A stretch of 64,000 nucleotides of DNA from Casuarius casuarius (GCA_003342895.1 PTFA01000364.1:680185-744184); one strand, 5' to 3'; counted from the first letter of the stretch, positions 1 through 12,102 are shown. Translations and numbers: made by a program. Notes: a model not told the origin generated them from the letters alone.

Positions 1-1184
1 ACCTCACACTCACCACACATTTTCCTATCATCCAGAGAGATATTGTGGTGGTAGAGGGTAGTGGTGGGCATGTGGCAGTGAGACAGATCAGAACATAAAC
101 ATGAATCCATCCTCACAGTGTGCTCCAGCCTTAGTAAGGCTCACGTGTGAACCATGGTGAGGTTGGAGGCTTTGCCCAATGCAGCAGCATCAGAGTTCAG
201 GCCTGAGGAATAATCATAAAGTCCCTGGCTGGACATCTTAGGACAGGTGGACTTCTAGCCAAAATCTGCCAGGCTGCCTATTTGGGTATATGGAAGCACA
301 GCATCTTGTCACCATACTGAGGGTTTTTGGACAGAATCCCTGCACTACCCTGGAGAACGTGGCTCCCAGGCTTGTGTAAGGCTGGTTCCTGTCTGAGCGT
401 CCAGAGCCCAGCATCCATTTTCTTTACTGCTTCTGGAAACAACCCAAGTTCCTTCAAGTACAAGGACACATGTCTGTTGTGGTTTAGATTCTCTTGTATA
501 CATGAACAGCACAGCCGAATCAGCATCTCAAACAGCTGTCTAATCATCCAGTTAAACAGGCAACTAGGAGTCAGCAGATGCAAGGTCTAGTCTCACCTTC
601 CATCTCAGTCTTGCAGTGGGGCTTTGGGCTGATGACCTAACCTCTTCATACTCCAGGCTGCTTACTGCAGCATGGCTTTAATACTTCCATCCCCATTGGC
701 CATGGGGCCATATGAGTAATTAATGTTTGTAAAATGCTTTGAAATCCACAGATAAAAGAACTGCATCAGAGAAGACAGAAGGCTGGATAGTAATAACAGC
801 AGAAAACACCACAGGTTTCCTGGAGGGAACAAACCTGTGCAACACTGTACTCAATTCAATAAGGAACAGAAAGACATGCTCAATTTCACAAGATTTATCA
901 TATCCTCAGATATGGGCATGTGATCACACACCTGGTTTAAGGCGGACTTGCTCTCAGTGAGAACTCCTACACCTTGGCTCCTGTCTTAGATTTCATGCCT
1001 TCACAGGTATCAGTAGAAAGAGTCTCAATGTCAAATTCTCTTGCCTGATCCAGGAGCTGTTTCTGAAGCCCAATTCCCTCATGTTTCAAGACCAAAAGCA
1101 CTGAGCCTCTGTTTCCTGCTTTGAATTAGTGACAGGCCTTGGCTGCCCCCCAGGGCTCTCTCCCAGGACAGTGGAAGGACTTAC
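1..1184 (-). other. ITFG2: ITFG2 intron at the left edge
   Basis: Follows the donor of coding exon 8. I read all frames for the remaining ITFG2 blocks (LEKLDVTGNG-, YIIDHNRT- and VYVTFNQK-like strings) and found none. Open frames here look random. No repeat recognised. Confidence 0.7.
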
Positions 1185-1238
1185 CATCTAGAGTACAGAG
1201 GGCAAAGAGGCCTGAGCCACTATTCACACTGGAGCAGC
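1185..1238 (-). CDS. ITFG2: ITFG2 coding exon 8 (54 nt)
   Basis: Completes Gly267 and encodes residues 268-284, [17 protein letters not shown], ending with one base of the next glycine. Acceptor TTTACAG|GC, donor GATG|GTAAGT. The next family block (GTLKLMEEM onward) was not found in the remaining 1184 bases, so the gene continues off the window. Confidence 0.9.
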
Positions 1239-4200
1239 CTGTAAATGCAGAAGAGAATTACATGAGTTGATGCCTCTTCTATGAATCTTGTCCCCTCCCT
1301 CTTCTGAGGAAAGATCCAAAACAGCAAGCTGACCCATACTTCTTCCTCCTTTTCTGCCCAGCCTTGACACTTTGCATAACAGATATCTGCATAGTCTTAC
1401 AGCTAATCCTACTTCCTGACAGCTTTTATCCTTGGGGCACTAGCCTCTCAAAACACAAGAATCCCAAACCTTTCATTTGCACTGAAATAGGCCTGTCTGG
1501 TTCTGCTGGCTGCTCCTAGGAGTCTGTCTGTACCAGATAAGCACCTGCTGTAGGCCCTTGGTGGTTCTGGTTTTAATGGACTTCATTACATCCCCTCCAG
1601 TCTCCAGAAATGCCCAAAGCACAGACAGGAGCATCATGAGGGACAAAGTAGAGAACAGCTGAGGCCAAACAGAGCATTACAACTATACCCTCACCATTTC
1701 TTTCAGAGATGGGAATGCAGTCTTCAGCTGTTCGAGGAAGGGGCAAGGGAATGAAGACAGACCCCACTAAGTGGACAAAGTATTAGTCATGCTAGCACAA
1801 AAGCACCTCCATAGCAATTCCTGAATGAGTCTGTGGAGAGAAGCTCCAAGACCCATGCTACCAACTCTACTGTTGTCACTAGAGCAGAACTGTGCAGAAG
1901 CTGTGGTCTCTTCCCAGCAAACTTTGATTAGATGCTACACAGACCTTTATGAGCAGACTGAACACCTGCTTTCAATGCTCATCTGCACACTTACCCCTGG
2001 CTTTCCTGGGCCATGCCCGTATAGCTGTGAACTTCCTGCAAACAGTATCCTCTTCAAAGCCTGTATACCACACAGCTGTGTGCAGAACAGCATTGGCAGG
2101 TGTGACTAGTTAAACCTAAAGAGGAGACTCCCTTGGACACCAGGTTGCTCCAGCCCTCCTGTACACTCTCTACCTAGCCACCAGATAGAAAGGACATGCA
2201 AGGTTAGGTTTTGAAAGTATGTCACACTTGGCAGGAGGAGCACTGGAGCTATATTCAACTACAGCTCCATTTAATTCTTTCAGTGACAATGTGGCATGAG
2301 AGAATCATGCTCCCTGGGGTCTGTAGGAACCCAGGAAACTTGGCAATCAGGGACAAGACAGCAGAGCTGAAAGCAAATAAGCAGTTTCCCCAGAAGGATG
2401 CAGTACTTCAAACCTACTTCTGCTGCCCATGGCCAGCTCCAGGCTAGTGCACCCTGCACCCTCCCATGACTGCCCTATTTCTGCTGGTCATCATAAGAGA
2501 AAGAGTCAGCTAGTTTGGTGCCCTATTGTCCCTCACTTACATTCATCTAGACAGGCCCTGATTAAAAAGATCTGTTGTGCCCTCTTTATCGACCTGTCAC
2601 AATAGCACTCAAGCTGTTTCACTACTGGTGGTCCAGCACAAGAGGCTTTTCCCACCCTTCCCTCATCCTTTGTTCTGTATGCCTCCATTTGTTTGCAGCC
2701 TCTTCTGATTAGGTACGACATTTTGCATGCAGTGAAATAACTGATTTCATGCCCTGGTGCCCATCATGCTCACAGTAGCAACTGAGATGCAGAAAACATA
2801 ACAGGCTGAGCAAGAGCCTTAGGCATTGGGGAGGACAGGGTACTGTGTGCGACAGGGGGTCAGGGCAGGGTTCAGTAGGCTGTCCACCTCCCCCAGCTCT
2901 AACTCTACAGGACAGCCTAAATCCTCCTCAGACAGTGCTGCAGGGGTAACACTCAAACAGGGTAAATGCAGCTGGATTCCAGCCAGCTGCAGACAAGGAA
3001 TGAAAGTCATCTACGCTGGGAATCTTGTGCCTCTTTACATTAACCCCACATGCTCCAAGGGTGAGCAAGAGCTACACATTCTCCATAGTTGCCAGAACAG
3101 GGTCCAGGAGGTGGGACCAGGCACAAGTCAGAGCACAAAGCAGTTGCACTGGAGAAGCAGTGGCAGTACATAAGGAATGTCTGAATAAAACAGCAATATA
3201 TAAGGGCTAACAGGAGCCAACAGCTGTGGAGAACTTAGGCACAATAGCTGAACAGAATACATTGGTTGGAGACAGAGCACACTGAAATAGAGAGGCAGCT
3301 CTGGAGGGATTGGAATTATGTATGTAAGGGAAGAGCATGACATAGCTATTGGAGGACAGGCACCAGGAATCAAGCACTGCAAAGCACAAAAGCAAGTATG
3401 AAGATGAGGTTGTGCAGAGAAGGAGATACATCTCAGGAGTAAAAAGAGGGTATAAGCTGCAGCCATGCGAAGACAAGGATCAAGGATGTCTGCAGGAGCA
3501 GGGCATAGCAGCTATTCAGGATGAGTAAATGCAAGGCAGTGGGGGCTGCAGAGAAGCTGCTGGGCTGGGTGAAGTCTAAGAGCTACTCCGGGAGAAACAA
3601 AGGCTATAGGAAGTTTGAATGCAAACACCCACCTGTCCTACTTTGGGGGCTGGCAAATATGAACTGAGCAACCTCTGTTCTTATAGCTGCCTCCCAGAGT
3701 TGTTATTTTTCTACCACAGGGAATCTGATCTCATGAGGGACTGATGCATTGACAAGCTCTATCAGGGACAACTGCTGGTCAGAGACCCAAGGCTTCCAAT
3801 CTCTCACCTCGGCCAATGCTACCAATTAGATGAGTGGAAACATTCTTGTTGTGGATACGACCAGATGTTTGGTGGAGAACAACATCTCGAACAGGTGCCT
3901 CCCTAGGGAGAAGAGAGACAGACATCATGCCAGGGACTGTGCCAGAGCAATCTTATGGGCAGTGCACTCCAGAGCTCTCCAAGTCCAGAAATGCATGGAG
4001 GCTGTGCACAGCCTGTGCTAACTCTCCAGTGAAATACTCAGCAGCAAAGAATGACAGAGGAGATCAGTCTGGCTTAGCAGAGGGATTATTTGCTGATAAA
4101 GACTAAGAAAAAGAATGCATGCCTCCTTGAGTATGAAAGGAACATGCTAATGTTTAAAAAACAAAACAGAATGATTTTATGTATGAGAAAACTGGAAAGA

Positions 4201-7200
4201 GCTCAAAAATCAAGCAGTGAAAAAAATCTATTCCAACCAAGAGAAGAAGAGCAATTCTTACCATTACTTTCATGTAATCCTGGCTGCCATTCACTCAGGA
4301 AAAACACTTGCCTGGAGCAGAACAGGTTCGTGTGCCTGGGTCCTGGCTAGAAGGGTACTCTGTCTACTGATGTCTCTAACAAACTAAGGAGAAGATCTGC
4401 CCCGGGACACTGACAAGATGAATGCCTTCAGCTCTTCTTTGCCACACAGCTCAGAGCAAAGCTGCCCAGTAATAAATCCCCTCCTACTACAGTTTTCTGG
4501 GTCAGCATTAAAGTCTCACAGAAGGCCCCAGGAACACCTCAGTTCCCAACGAGGGTCCCTGAAGTGCCAAGGACAATAACCTCCCTGCTCATCCTGACTG
4601 CTCTGGTTGTGATTTACAGCACTTGCCAGGGGTCTCCTTAGGAAAACCTCTGACTACCACATCTGGAAGAAACCAGTGAACCCACACTGTTGTCCCAGGG
4701 CTTCTGACTCAGCCCAGCTAACAGTCACCAACACTCCCCACTATTAGATAGGTCTCCAGTTTACCCACTCCCCTTTCTCTGGAGATACAAGCTGCTCTCT
4801 TTCCTGCCTTAGCCCTGGATACTGCCTTGCCTTGGTAAGCTGGTTTTGCTGCTTTCCTTATGCAACCCAGGGAGTAAAGAGTGAGATGCAAGGAAAGCTG
4901 CATGTGTCTGTGATAGCCACATGAAAAGGAGTTCACAGGTACTTGGGTGCAGGTGGGCTTAAGGGACTGGGACAAGTCATGGACTCCCAGCAGCAGAGCA
5001 GGACACTGAAGATGAACTGCAGCCCCCCCACAGAAAGTTGATGTGATGGTACTCTGTTGCGACAGGCCTCTAAAGCAGAGTCTCCTTTTCGACCCCATGC
5101 AGATATGCTGCTCACCTGCCTGGGGCAGAGTTGTCTCCTCCCTCTGGTGTGGGCTGATGCTCAGAGTCCCAGGTGCACAGCAGAATGGCATAACCACAGC
5201 CAGGCTGAGACACCATCATCTCAGGTGAGCCATCAGGGCCTGGGTTCACAGACAAGCTGTCCACCTGTACTAGCACAGGAAAAACACGGAGCAAGTCAAA
5301 TTGAGAACTTTATAAACCTCAAAGGACTCCACTGTGCTTCCTGTTATCAAAATTTGAAAGTGGCAGATTTTCTGCTACAAGTTGAGCAGGGGCTGAACAA
5401 ATTTAGTCAGAGGGGCAAAATATCTAAATTACAGTAAAAGGGATCTTCTCCTACCAAAAGCCACCTAAGAACACTCCAGTAAAAAAGGCTCTCAAGAGTC
5501 CTGTGAGAGCTGATGACTGTTTCCCAGACCATCCCAACCAGCTGCTCTGCATACACAGGACAATTGCTGGGAAAATCTCCTTTCAAGCCATCCCCTCTCC
5601 AAAAATTCTCTTGGCTCACAGGACTGAGATTTTATGCCCCTTCCCTTGGGAGACCTCATGAAGACTGTATTTGGCTTGTTCTGCTCCAAGTATCCTGTTT
5701 CTTACCTGACCTTCTAGCAGCCATTTCTTCAGCAGGAGCAGTTGCCCTGAGATGTGGTCTGAACTCTCAGACAAGTCCTCCCAGCGGAAGGCACGCACCA
5801 CCCTGTCGGTGTAACCCACCACCAACTCACAATTCCCATCTCCATCTGCAGAGGATACAAAGAGATAGACAAGCTTTCTCAGGTTTTCACAGCCCCAAAT
5901 CCCCAACATTCAGAAACCACAGTGCTGGTTTCCACCAGAAGGCGCCTCAGGGGATCCCAATTCTGTAACGAGAACTTGCACTACAGGAAAATTCCTGAAG
6001 TTCTCACTCCTCCCTCAGCTCAAGCTGCATTTGCTAGAGCACCTACTTCAGCAAGTCACCTCCTTCTGCATCCTGACACTGGAACTATGACATACTATCT
6101 CTATCCTCCCCCACTACCTCATACCCAGAAACTCCCTCACCCTGCACTCCCACCCCAGCTGCCCTGCTCACCAATGTCGTTGATCAGCATGACCTTGGTA
6201 TTGGCAGGAATATGCTGCTTGAACACTGGCTTCTGCTCTTCTGCTGCTGCCACTAACTCATGGTGGCCTGAGGCATCTGAGTGCTTTGAAGCTGGAGAAC
6301 TCAGGTCAAAAAGATGAAACCAGCCTTCTGCACTCACTGCCACCACAAGATTCTAAGAGGGAAGGAAAAAACCTTCTGATTTTTCCTCTTTTAGAAGCTA
6401 TTCCACAGCAAGGTAAGGGAAGAAACGAGAGTGGATCCATCAAGATCAACAGATGCTACAGAGAGAACACTGAAGTTTCTGGCCAGCATACAAACTACTC
6501 AGGTCCTGCAGAGTCCAACCTTCTTGTTCATTCCTGTCTGTAGGTGGACGTGCACTTGCAATCCCCAAACAATGTATGGCTTTCTCAATCCTCACTTCCA
6601 CTCCACTACCCTCTGGAGCACAGATAGCTATAGTATGTTAGGCGGGGTGCCTAAACTTGGGAGTTTTGGACTCAGTAGCCCTGCATTAATCCCAGAAATA
6701 CCAATCCAGCAAAAGGAGTCATATTAAACACACTGGAATTCGCTTGGGAGTCTAGACTGTTCTGTGGCTCAGTCTTGTTTGGGTGACCTTAAATGCACAC
6801 AGGCAAATGGCAGAAGGCCCATGGTCCATAACGGGAACCATCACAGAGCAGGCCAAAATGCACTGGGGAAAGTAAGCAACCCCCAAACCACAGAAGCCTT
6901 GCAGAGCTCACACAGGGAGACTCGGTACTCAATAATGCTTCCTGAAGACAGGATGGGTTTTTTTGTTTACCAGTGCCTGCATATGGCTCACAAGCACATG
7001 CAGGTTTTGTGTAAACAGAGGAACCATTTTTAGAATAGCAGTGCTAAAACTCTTGAGCTATGGCAGATGCTGGACAGACAGCACCTGTCCTCCTCCATAC
7101 TCAGTGTATGTCATAACTGTAACCTCCTGAGCGCTAGCCACATGCCCTACAGAGAAGGCTGGGGAAGGTTTGGTTGCTCTCACCTTTCCTTTATTGCATA

Positions 7201-9686
7201 CGTCTCCCACGCCAACACATGTGAGCTGCAGGAAAAAAAGAAGGCTTTAGGAGACCATACATGAGAGAAGGCAACACAAAGCAGCATTTTGGGATAAACC
7301 TCTGCTAACACACCCTACTCACTCCTCTCCTCACAAAGAATCTCTTGACCTCTAACAGCCTTTTCAAAGACAAAAAGAGCTGAGGCAGGGACAGAAACAC
7401 ATCTGATCTGCCACACAATTGCCCAGAGCTCTGGGGCAAAATCCACAGTGCATGGAAGCAGGATCAAGGTGGAACAGAAGTACAGTTCCTTTGTTTGTTC
7501 AGGCTGGGTTCAACAGCTTGTCCACGGGGTTAGCTGTTGGCAAAAGCAGGGTCTTATATCACTATATGAACCAGTTCTGGCTACCTTTCTTCTCTGGCCT
7601 ACACACTCCTAGGCAGTAGTCAAGGACAGCAGGCTGCACATACACCAAAAGGCACAGACCATTTTAAAATTTTGTCCACAACTGACCATTCCTTGGCAGG
7701 TTCGCACAGTCCAGGGTTTGCTGTCATCGTTCTTGTACACATAGAGTTTCCCATTGGTGTCCCCCACCACTAGCTCATTCAGCTGGACAAGAGAACTGGG
7801 TTAGTAAGAAGAAACTTACACAACAACACAACATTCCCAGCCCAGTGGGAATTACGAGATTCATATCTAAAATCATTCTGTGGGAAGAATCAGCAAAGTG
7901 AAACAAGAACTAAAAAGAGAGCTATGAATCAACAGAGAAGGTCTGGGGAAAAAAAAGCCATAATTTTGCTCCAGTATTTAAAAGGGTGAGAGAGTGGTTC
8001 TTAGAGCAGCCTCATAACAACATCCCATTACCCATTGCTTCTCTAGCCATTGTTTCAGACTTCTGTCACCAATCATTAAACATCCTGCCCTGATAACCAT
8101 CATCATTACCCCACTTTCCATCCTTCAGTCTAGATTGATTTGATAGGAAGCTGATGACAAGGAAAACATAACCATCAAGAAAGAAGTTGCAAGAGCACTC
8201 ACAATAGGCTTACACCAGGTGTTCTGTCTCACTGATGAAGTGGCTAAGATCTTTCAGAATGGTGATCTATTTTGAAAAGAAGGCTGCTGAAAAGTCAGCA
8301 TCTCCTCCAGCTTACAAGCCTACTACAGCTATTCCATCTGCCATATCGTGTCTCTGTATATTTAAATTGTGCGCATTTCATAAATCCCTGCATACATTCC
8401 CCCCCATTACACTAATTCTAATGGAAGAAACTGTTTTGCTGCCCACTACATTGCTAGCCACCACACTTTTCAGGATTGTCCGGTAAGGCTGTGATAGAAT
8501 TTAGCTGTTGAGGAAAAGGGACAGTTTTCATACATGTGGTAGAGCAGCAATCTCTTCCTAGTTACAGCTAAATTAAACTCAACAGAAGCAACTCTTTGTG
8601 GGGCTGACAGCAATATTCCTGATGAACTCTCATCGAGCACACAGATCAAGAAACACAGAGTCTTGACTTGACCCTGTTCCCTGCAGGTGTCTTACTGTGT
8701 CCCAGCACAGATTGTTTCCCCATGCCTCCATATCCCTACCCATGCTACAGTGGTAGGAGGAGTGTGGAAGCAAAAGCTGAACTCTCTGCTGGCTGTACAA
8801 CATCCAGTGCCCACATCAAGGGTGCCTAGAAGGCCTAATGGTGATGCAAGCACTGACCAGCTGTAGCCCAGAATCACAGAAATATTCAGTTTGGAAGGGA
8901 CCTCTGGACGCCATCTGTTCCAACCCCTGCTTCTCTGACATTAGCTCAGGCCCCTGTCAAGTTTTGAGCACCTCAAGTCCCGCAGCCTCTTCTAGGCATC
9001 TGTTCCAGTGCTGCATCACTCTCAGGGTGACTTTTTCCCCCTTTTTAATTTCCTTTGTTGCAACTTGTGACTGCTGCCTCTTGTCCTGTCACTGTGTATC
9101 TCTGAGAATAGCCTAGCTGCATTTTCTCTACAACCACATTAGGTAGTTGTGGATAATGATAAGATCCCCTCCTTCACCTTCTGCAGACTGACCAAGCACA
9201 GTCCCCTCAGCTTCTCCTCACATGCCACATTCTCCAGCCCCCTAAGCATCTTCAAGTCCGCTGCTAACCTCCCACCGGTTTGTCAGGTGCGGCCTCACGA
9301 TGCCAAGTGGGAGGGAGCAGAAGGGAAGATCGCTTCCCGCGGCCTGCTAGCCCGGCCCGGCCTAACGGCCGCGCTTCGGCTGCCCCGGGGGCGGCGCCAA
9401 GCCACAGCCCCAGGCACGCGTCATTGCCAGCAGCCGCCCCACCCTGCCCCCGCAGCACGCCCCGGGGCCGCCAGCACCGCTCCGCCCACACGGGGGCGGA
9501 GCCGAACCGCGCCCCGCCCGCTCTGCCCGCAGAGCCACCACCGCTTCCCAACCCCGCGTCCCACAGGCGCGCCGCCGCCTGTCCCCAGACCGTGTCGTTG
9601 TCCGCGTCTCCCAGGCATATGGCGTGCGGGAAGAGGCTCCCGTTGAACTCGAGCGCCACGCATTCTACGTAGCTGACGGACCGCAT
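1185..9686 (-). CDS. ITFG2: ITFG2, KICSTOR complex subunit (partial, 5' eight coding exons)
   Basis: Spliced gene on the minus strand; coding exons in transcript order are 9591-9686, 7687-7782, 7184-7225, 6172-6352, 5706-5845, 5116-5264, 3808-3902 and 1185-1238. They join in frame to 853 nt, residues 1-284 plus one base; human ITFG2 is about 447 aa, so roughly the last third lies beyond the left edge. The product begins [14 protein letters not shown] and carries FG-GAP-like acidic loops (GDADNDT near residue 27, DIDGDG at 137-142), as expected of a beta-propeller protein. In mammals ITFG2 belongs to KICSTOR with KPTN, KICS2 and SZT2, which places GATOR1 on lysosomes to restrain mTORC1 when nutrients are low. 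Start chosen at 9686 because the human protein, as I recall it, also begins MRSVSYV; an in-frame ATG at 9701 would add MVGGG. Identification rests on recalled human sequence and matching split-codon phases. Confidence 0.93.
1239..3807 (-). other. ITFG2: ITFG2 intron between coding exons 7 and 8
   Basis: 2.57 kb with no additional exon, RNA gene or transposable element that I could recognise. Overlapping ORFs of 60-115 codons on both strands have no family resemblance. Confidence 0.75.
3808..3902 (-). CDS. ITFG2: ITFG2 coding exon 7
   Basis: Completes Arg235, then encodes residues 236-266: [16 protein letters not shown] and [15 protein letters not shown]. Acceptor TTCTCCCTAG|GG, donor CCGAG|GTGAGA. 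The [20 protein letters not shown] block is highly conserved in the family. Confidence 0.94.
5116..5264 (-). CDS. ITFG2: ITFG2 coding exon 6
   Basis: Residues 186-234 plus two bases of codon 235. Starts [12 protein letters not shown], includes [18 protein letters not shown], and ends in a variable hydrophilic stretch ([11 protein letters not shown]). Acceptor TAGTACAG|GTG, donor GGCAG|GTGAGC. Confidence 0.92.
5706..5845 (-). CDS. ITFG2: ITFG2 coding exon 5
   Basis: Completes codon 139 and encodes residues 140-185: [19 protein letters not shown] through LKKWLLEGQ. Acceptor CCTCTGCAG|AT, donor GGTCAG|GTAAGA. Confidence 0.94.
6172..6352 (-). CDS. ITFG2: ITFG2 coding exon 4
   Basis: Residues 79-138 plus the first base of codon 139. 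Begins [17 protein letters not shown] and ends KVMLINDI. Acceptor CCTCTTAG|AAT, donor CATTG|GTGAGC. The final split codon completes the DIDGDG calcium-loop-like motif with exon 5. Confidence 0.94.
7184..7225 (-). CDS. ITFG2: ITFG2 coding exon 3 (42-nt micro-exon)
   Basis: Only 14 codons, [14 protein letters not shown], residues 65-78. Acceptor is CCTGCAG|CTC after a pyrimidine-rich tract; donor AAAG|GTGAGA. Too short to find by length alone; recognised from the conserved [11 protein letters not shown] string and exact phase. Confidence 0.92.
7687..7782 (-). CDS. ITFG2: ITFG2 coding exon 2
   Basis: Residues 33-64 ([12 protein letters not shown] to CQGM). Acceptor TTGTCCAG|CTG, donor ATG|GTCAGT. 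Phase 0 at both ends. Contains the first beta-propeller strand pair ([14 protein letters not shown]). Confidence 0.93.
7783..8869 (-). other. ITFG2: ITFG2 intron 1, part without repeats
   Basis: About 1.1 kb of intron between exon 2 and the CR1 copy. No exon or other element recognised. Confidence 0.7.
8870..9350 (-). mobile_element. CR1 LINE 3' fragment, antisense to the plus strand
   Basis: On the plus strand the block opens with AGAATCACAGAAATATTCAG and TTTGGAAGGGACCTCTGG, then CATCTGTTCCAACCCCTGCT. This is the reverse complement of the avian CR1 3' end. Further in come CR1-like phrases such as CTGCCTCTTGTCCTGTCACT, CCCCTCAGCTTCTCCTC and, near 9287, GTGCGGCCTCACGATGCCAAGTGGG. The element is therefore 5'-truncated, runs on the minus strand like the host gene, and sits in ITFG2 intron 1. 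The right boundary near 9350 is approximate because it merges into a CpG-rich stretch. Confidence 0.88.
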
Positions 9687-9960
9687 CCCACCACCGACCA
9701 TAGAGGCGGGCCTCCTCTAGCTTGCGGCAAGGCCCGCTGTCACGCGCTACGACAGCGGAGACGCTAAGGCGGCCCTGTAGGTCGAAATAGAATAGAGGCG
9801 GGCGTGTGTGTGTTGGGGAGAGCGCGCACGCGCCAGAACTACGTGACACCGCCAGCGGCGAGGGCCGTGCCAGGCTCTGGGCGGTGGCAGGGAGCCGCGC
9901 GTGCGCATCGGCCCCGCGCTGCTGCTAGCCGGGCCTGGCGCGCGGGGGCGGAGTTTCAGG
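9350..9960 (-). promoter_or_regulatory. ITFG2: CpG island and promoter region of ITFG2
   Basis: GC-rich and CpG-dense (many CGCG, GCCGC and GGGGCGGAG runs) around coding exon 1. GC-box-like GGGGGCGGAG occurs at about 9492-9501 and 9946-9955. No TATA box is evident upstream of the start at 9686, consistent with a housekeeping promoter. The transcription start cannot be fixed from sequence. Confidence 0.75.
9591..9686 (-). CDS. ITFG2: ITFG2 coding exon 1
   Basis: Encodes residues 1-32, [14 protein letters not shown] to GDADNDT, ending on a codon boundary. The donor reads ACG|GTCTGGGG, a GT site with otherwise poor consensus, but the join to exon 2 ([12 protein letters not shown]) follows the family without a gap. 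The exon lies inside a CpG island. Confidence 0.92.
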
Positions 9961-10000
9961 AGGGAGGGAGCCCCTGCCTGCCTGCATTTTAAAAGATCTT

Positions 10001-10006
10001 TTTATT
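10001..10006 (-). terminator. FKBP4: FKBP4 polyadenylation signal (AATAAA)
   Basis: TTTATT on the plus strand is AATAAA on the minus strand. It was the only canonical hexamer I found between the FKBP4 stop (12103) and the ITFG2 island. It implies a 3' UTR of about 2.1 kb. Variant ATTAAA hexamers occur earlier (near 11529, 11477 and 10295) and could give shorter forms. Confidence 0.6.
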
Positions 10007-12102
10007 CCTTACAGACGGGTATACCGCCACTCGGAGGCTACCGCAGAGGAGGCGGTGGGATTGTCTCGACCTCTGAGTGCCTGCAGCAGATGACGCTAAC
10101 GCCTCGGAACCGCGGCATAGCCCAGCCTGGCTCTGGAAAGCCGTGGGGCAACCAGGAAGGCTGGGGAGAAGGAAGGGCCAGTCCAGGTTCAGGCTCTTGA
10201 TTTGAATCTACAGATTTGTTTAAAAATGCATCTTTTTAATTTCTGCTTCAGGTAGGATTTTTTTTTAAATGAGCCCCCAACCTCATTTTAATGATGAAAG
10301 CCAGAAACACCATTATATACTGGCATGGCTGATCTCTGTCAAGTATCAGAGCAGCAGTCAGGGGTGTTAAGTGCACAGCTGTCTACCTTGATTTCCCATG
10401 TAGCTTCAGGCAAATCATTTAATAACTGTTTCCCTCTGTCAAATGTGAATGACTAAGGCATACACTGATGAGTTGCCTCTTCACAGGTTGCACAACCGAA
10501 GTGGTCATAGTGGCACAACAGAAAAACAAAGTGCTTATGGTGATATTACCTAGTCTGATACAGAAGCGCAGGTCTTGGAAAGCATATTTATCCTTTTTTT
10601 TTTGCTAAATTGGAAAAATTTTTCCAAAAATCCTTAGAAGCATATAAATTCACATGGAACTTTCTCCCCAAGCTTTGCAACAGCAGTATATGACTGTGCA
10701 AACCTGGCATCCCCAGATTCCCCTGCTATAGTTCAAAGTGATAGATTATTTTCTTCACATCTTATACTAACCTGTTCAATAACACTCCCCTTTAGAAGTA
10801 GCTGTTTTCATACAAGAATACAAAATCCACTTTTGTATCTGAAATGGACAGATAATCTATCTGTCCTAGCTTTCTATAATCCTGCAGAGTAGGAAAAAAA
10901 AAATCAAAAATCCCCACCTCTAGAGTAGAATGGAGACTAAGGTTTGACTAGATAACAGGATAAACAGAGCAATAAAATATAAGTCCTCCCCCCCGCAGGC
11001 ATGGAATAAAGTACTTCAGGACGAAGCAGGACTATCAAGGAATATCAATGCAGGAATCTCCTGCAAGATGGGGATCACTAAACTGGCTTTTAGCATTAGA
11101 ATCACTTAAAAGTTCATAGTCCATGGGAGTTGTAAATATTTGTCATAATTTTAATTTACTTCTTTTCTCTAAAGACAGTTACTTTCTGTCTGAATTCTGA
11201 ATTAATGGTGTTTTTATGGTCCTGTTTTCTAACTTGGAAGAGAAAGAAGAGGGTAGCAATATAAATAGAAAGTAAATTCTATGCAGAGATTACAGACTTT
11301 TTCCCCTTACACTTTCCATCATCCCACTTTCCTTTTGCAAATAAATGGGTAAATAGAGTATAGGTTACTGTGGAAGTTTCCTACAGCAGTGAATGAACAA
11401 CAGAAAATAGAGATACTGTGGCTACTGTACAGCTACATGGATGAGAAAACACTGAATGACTAGAGAACAGTTTGCTTTTAATTCTGTGCATATTCCAATA
11501 AAAACACATTATAAGTTGTTTTCTTGAGTTTAATTAGAGCTTCATTACTCAAGCTGTGACTTCACAGTCTTCACCTTCAGCAATGTGTTGAACAGGGGGC
11601 ATACAAGGAGGGTTACAACACTTAATGGAAGGTACTCCCTACTTAACAGAAGGGAAAGGGGCAAGGCCAAGCCAGAACTGGGAGCAGTGATTTGTTCTTA
11701 AGTCTCATATGAGAACTCTTGGAAAAGCTCGATTACTTAAAAGAGAATCCCCAAAACAAAAAACCCTAAGGAAATAAATTTAGAAAGCAGAACCTGGGAT
11801 TAAAGTGAATTGCAACCAGAAAGAGACAAACACCAATGACAAACTGCAAAGAAAGCAAGCATAATAAATCCTGACAGAACCCAATAATAACAGAGGTTGA
11901 ATGAATAAATAAAAGTCCTTAGGATTAAGCCAGATTTGTGCTGCCACTGAGCTTCTTCCACAGACATGTAAAGCTGTAACTGACTGTGGCACGGTGGCCT
12001 CAGCCTCTGCTCCCCTGAAGCCACTGTCCAATCAGGTAGAAAAATAAAGGTCTAATTCACTGGAAATTTTTGTTTACAAAACTAATGGAATAGGGTTTGC
12101 AT
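10007..12102 (-). other. FKBP4: FKBP4 3' untranslated region
   Basis: No open frame of interest. AT-rich sequence between the FKBP4 stop codon and the candidate poly(A) signal. A long UTR of about 2 kb agrees with the size I recall for the mammalian FKBP4 mRNA. Confidence 0.6.

Larger units (their letters stand above)
3903..7686 (-). other. ITFG2: ITFG2 introns between coding exons 2 and 7
   Basis: Five introns: 3903-5115, 5265-5705, 5846-6171, 6353-7183 and 7226-7686 (the last four only 326-831 bp). All are GT-AG. Nothing else recognised in them. Confidence 0.8.

Noticed and set aside
4718..5115. Possible ITFG2 exon directly downstream of exon 6 in the minus-strand ORF
   Set aside because: The translation does not resemble the expected [10 protein letters not shown] block, which was found instead at 3808-3902 with matching phase.
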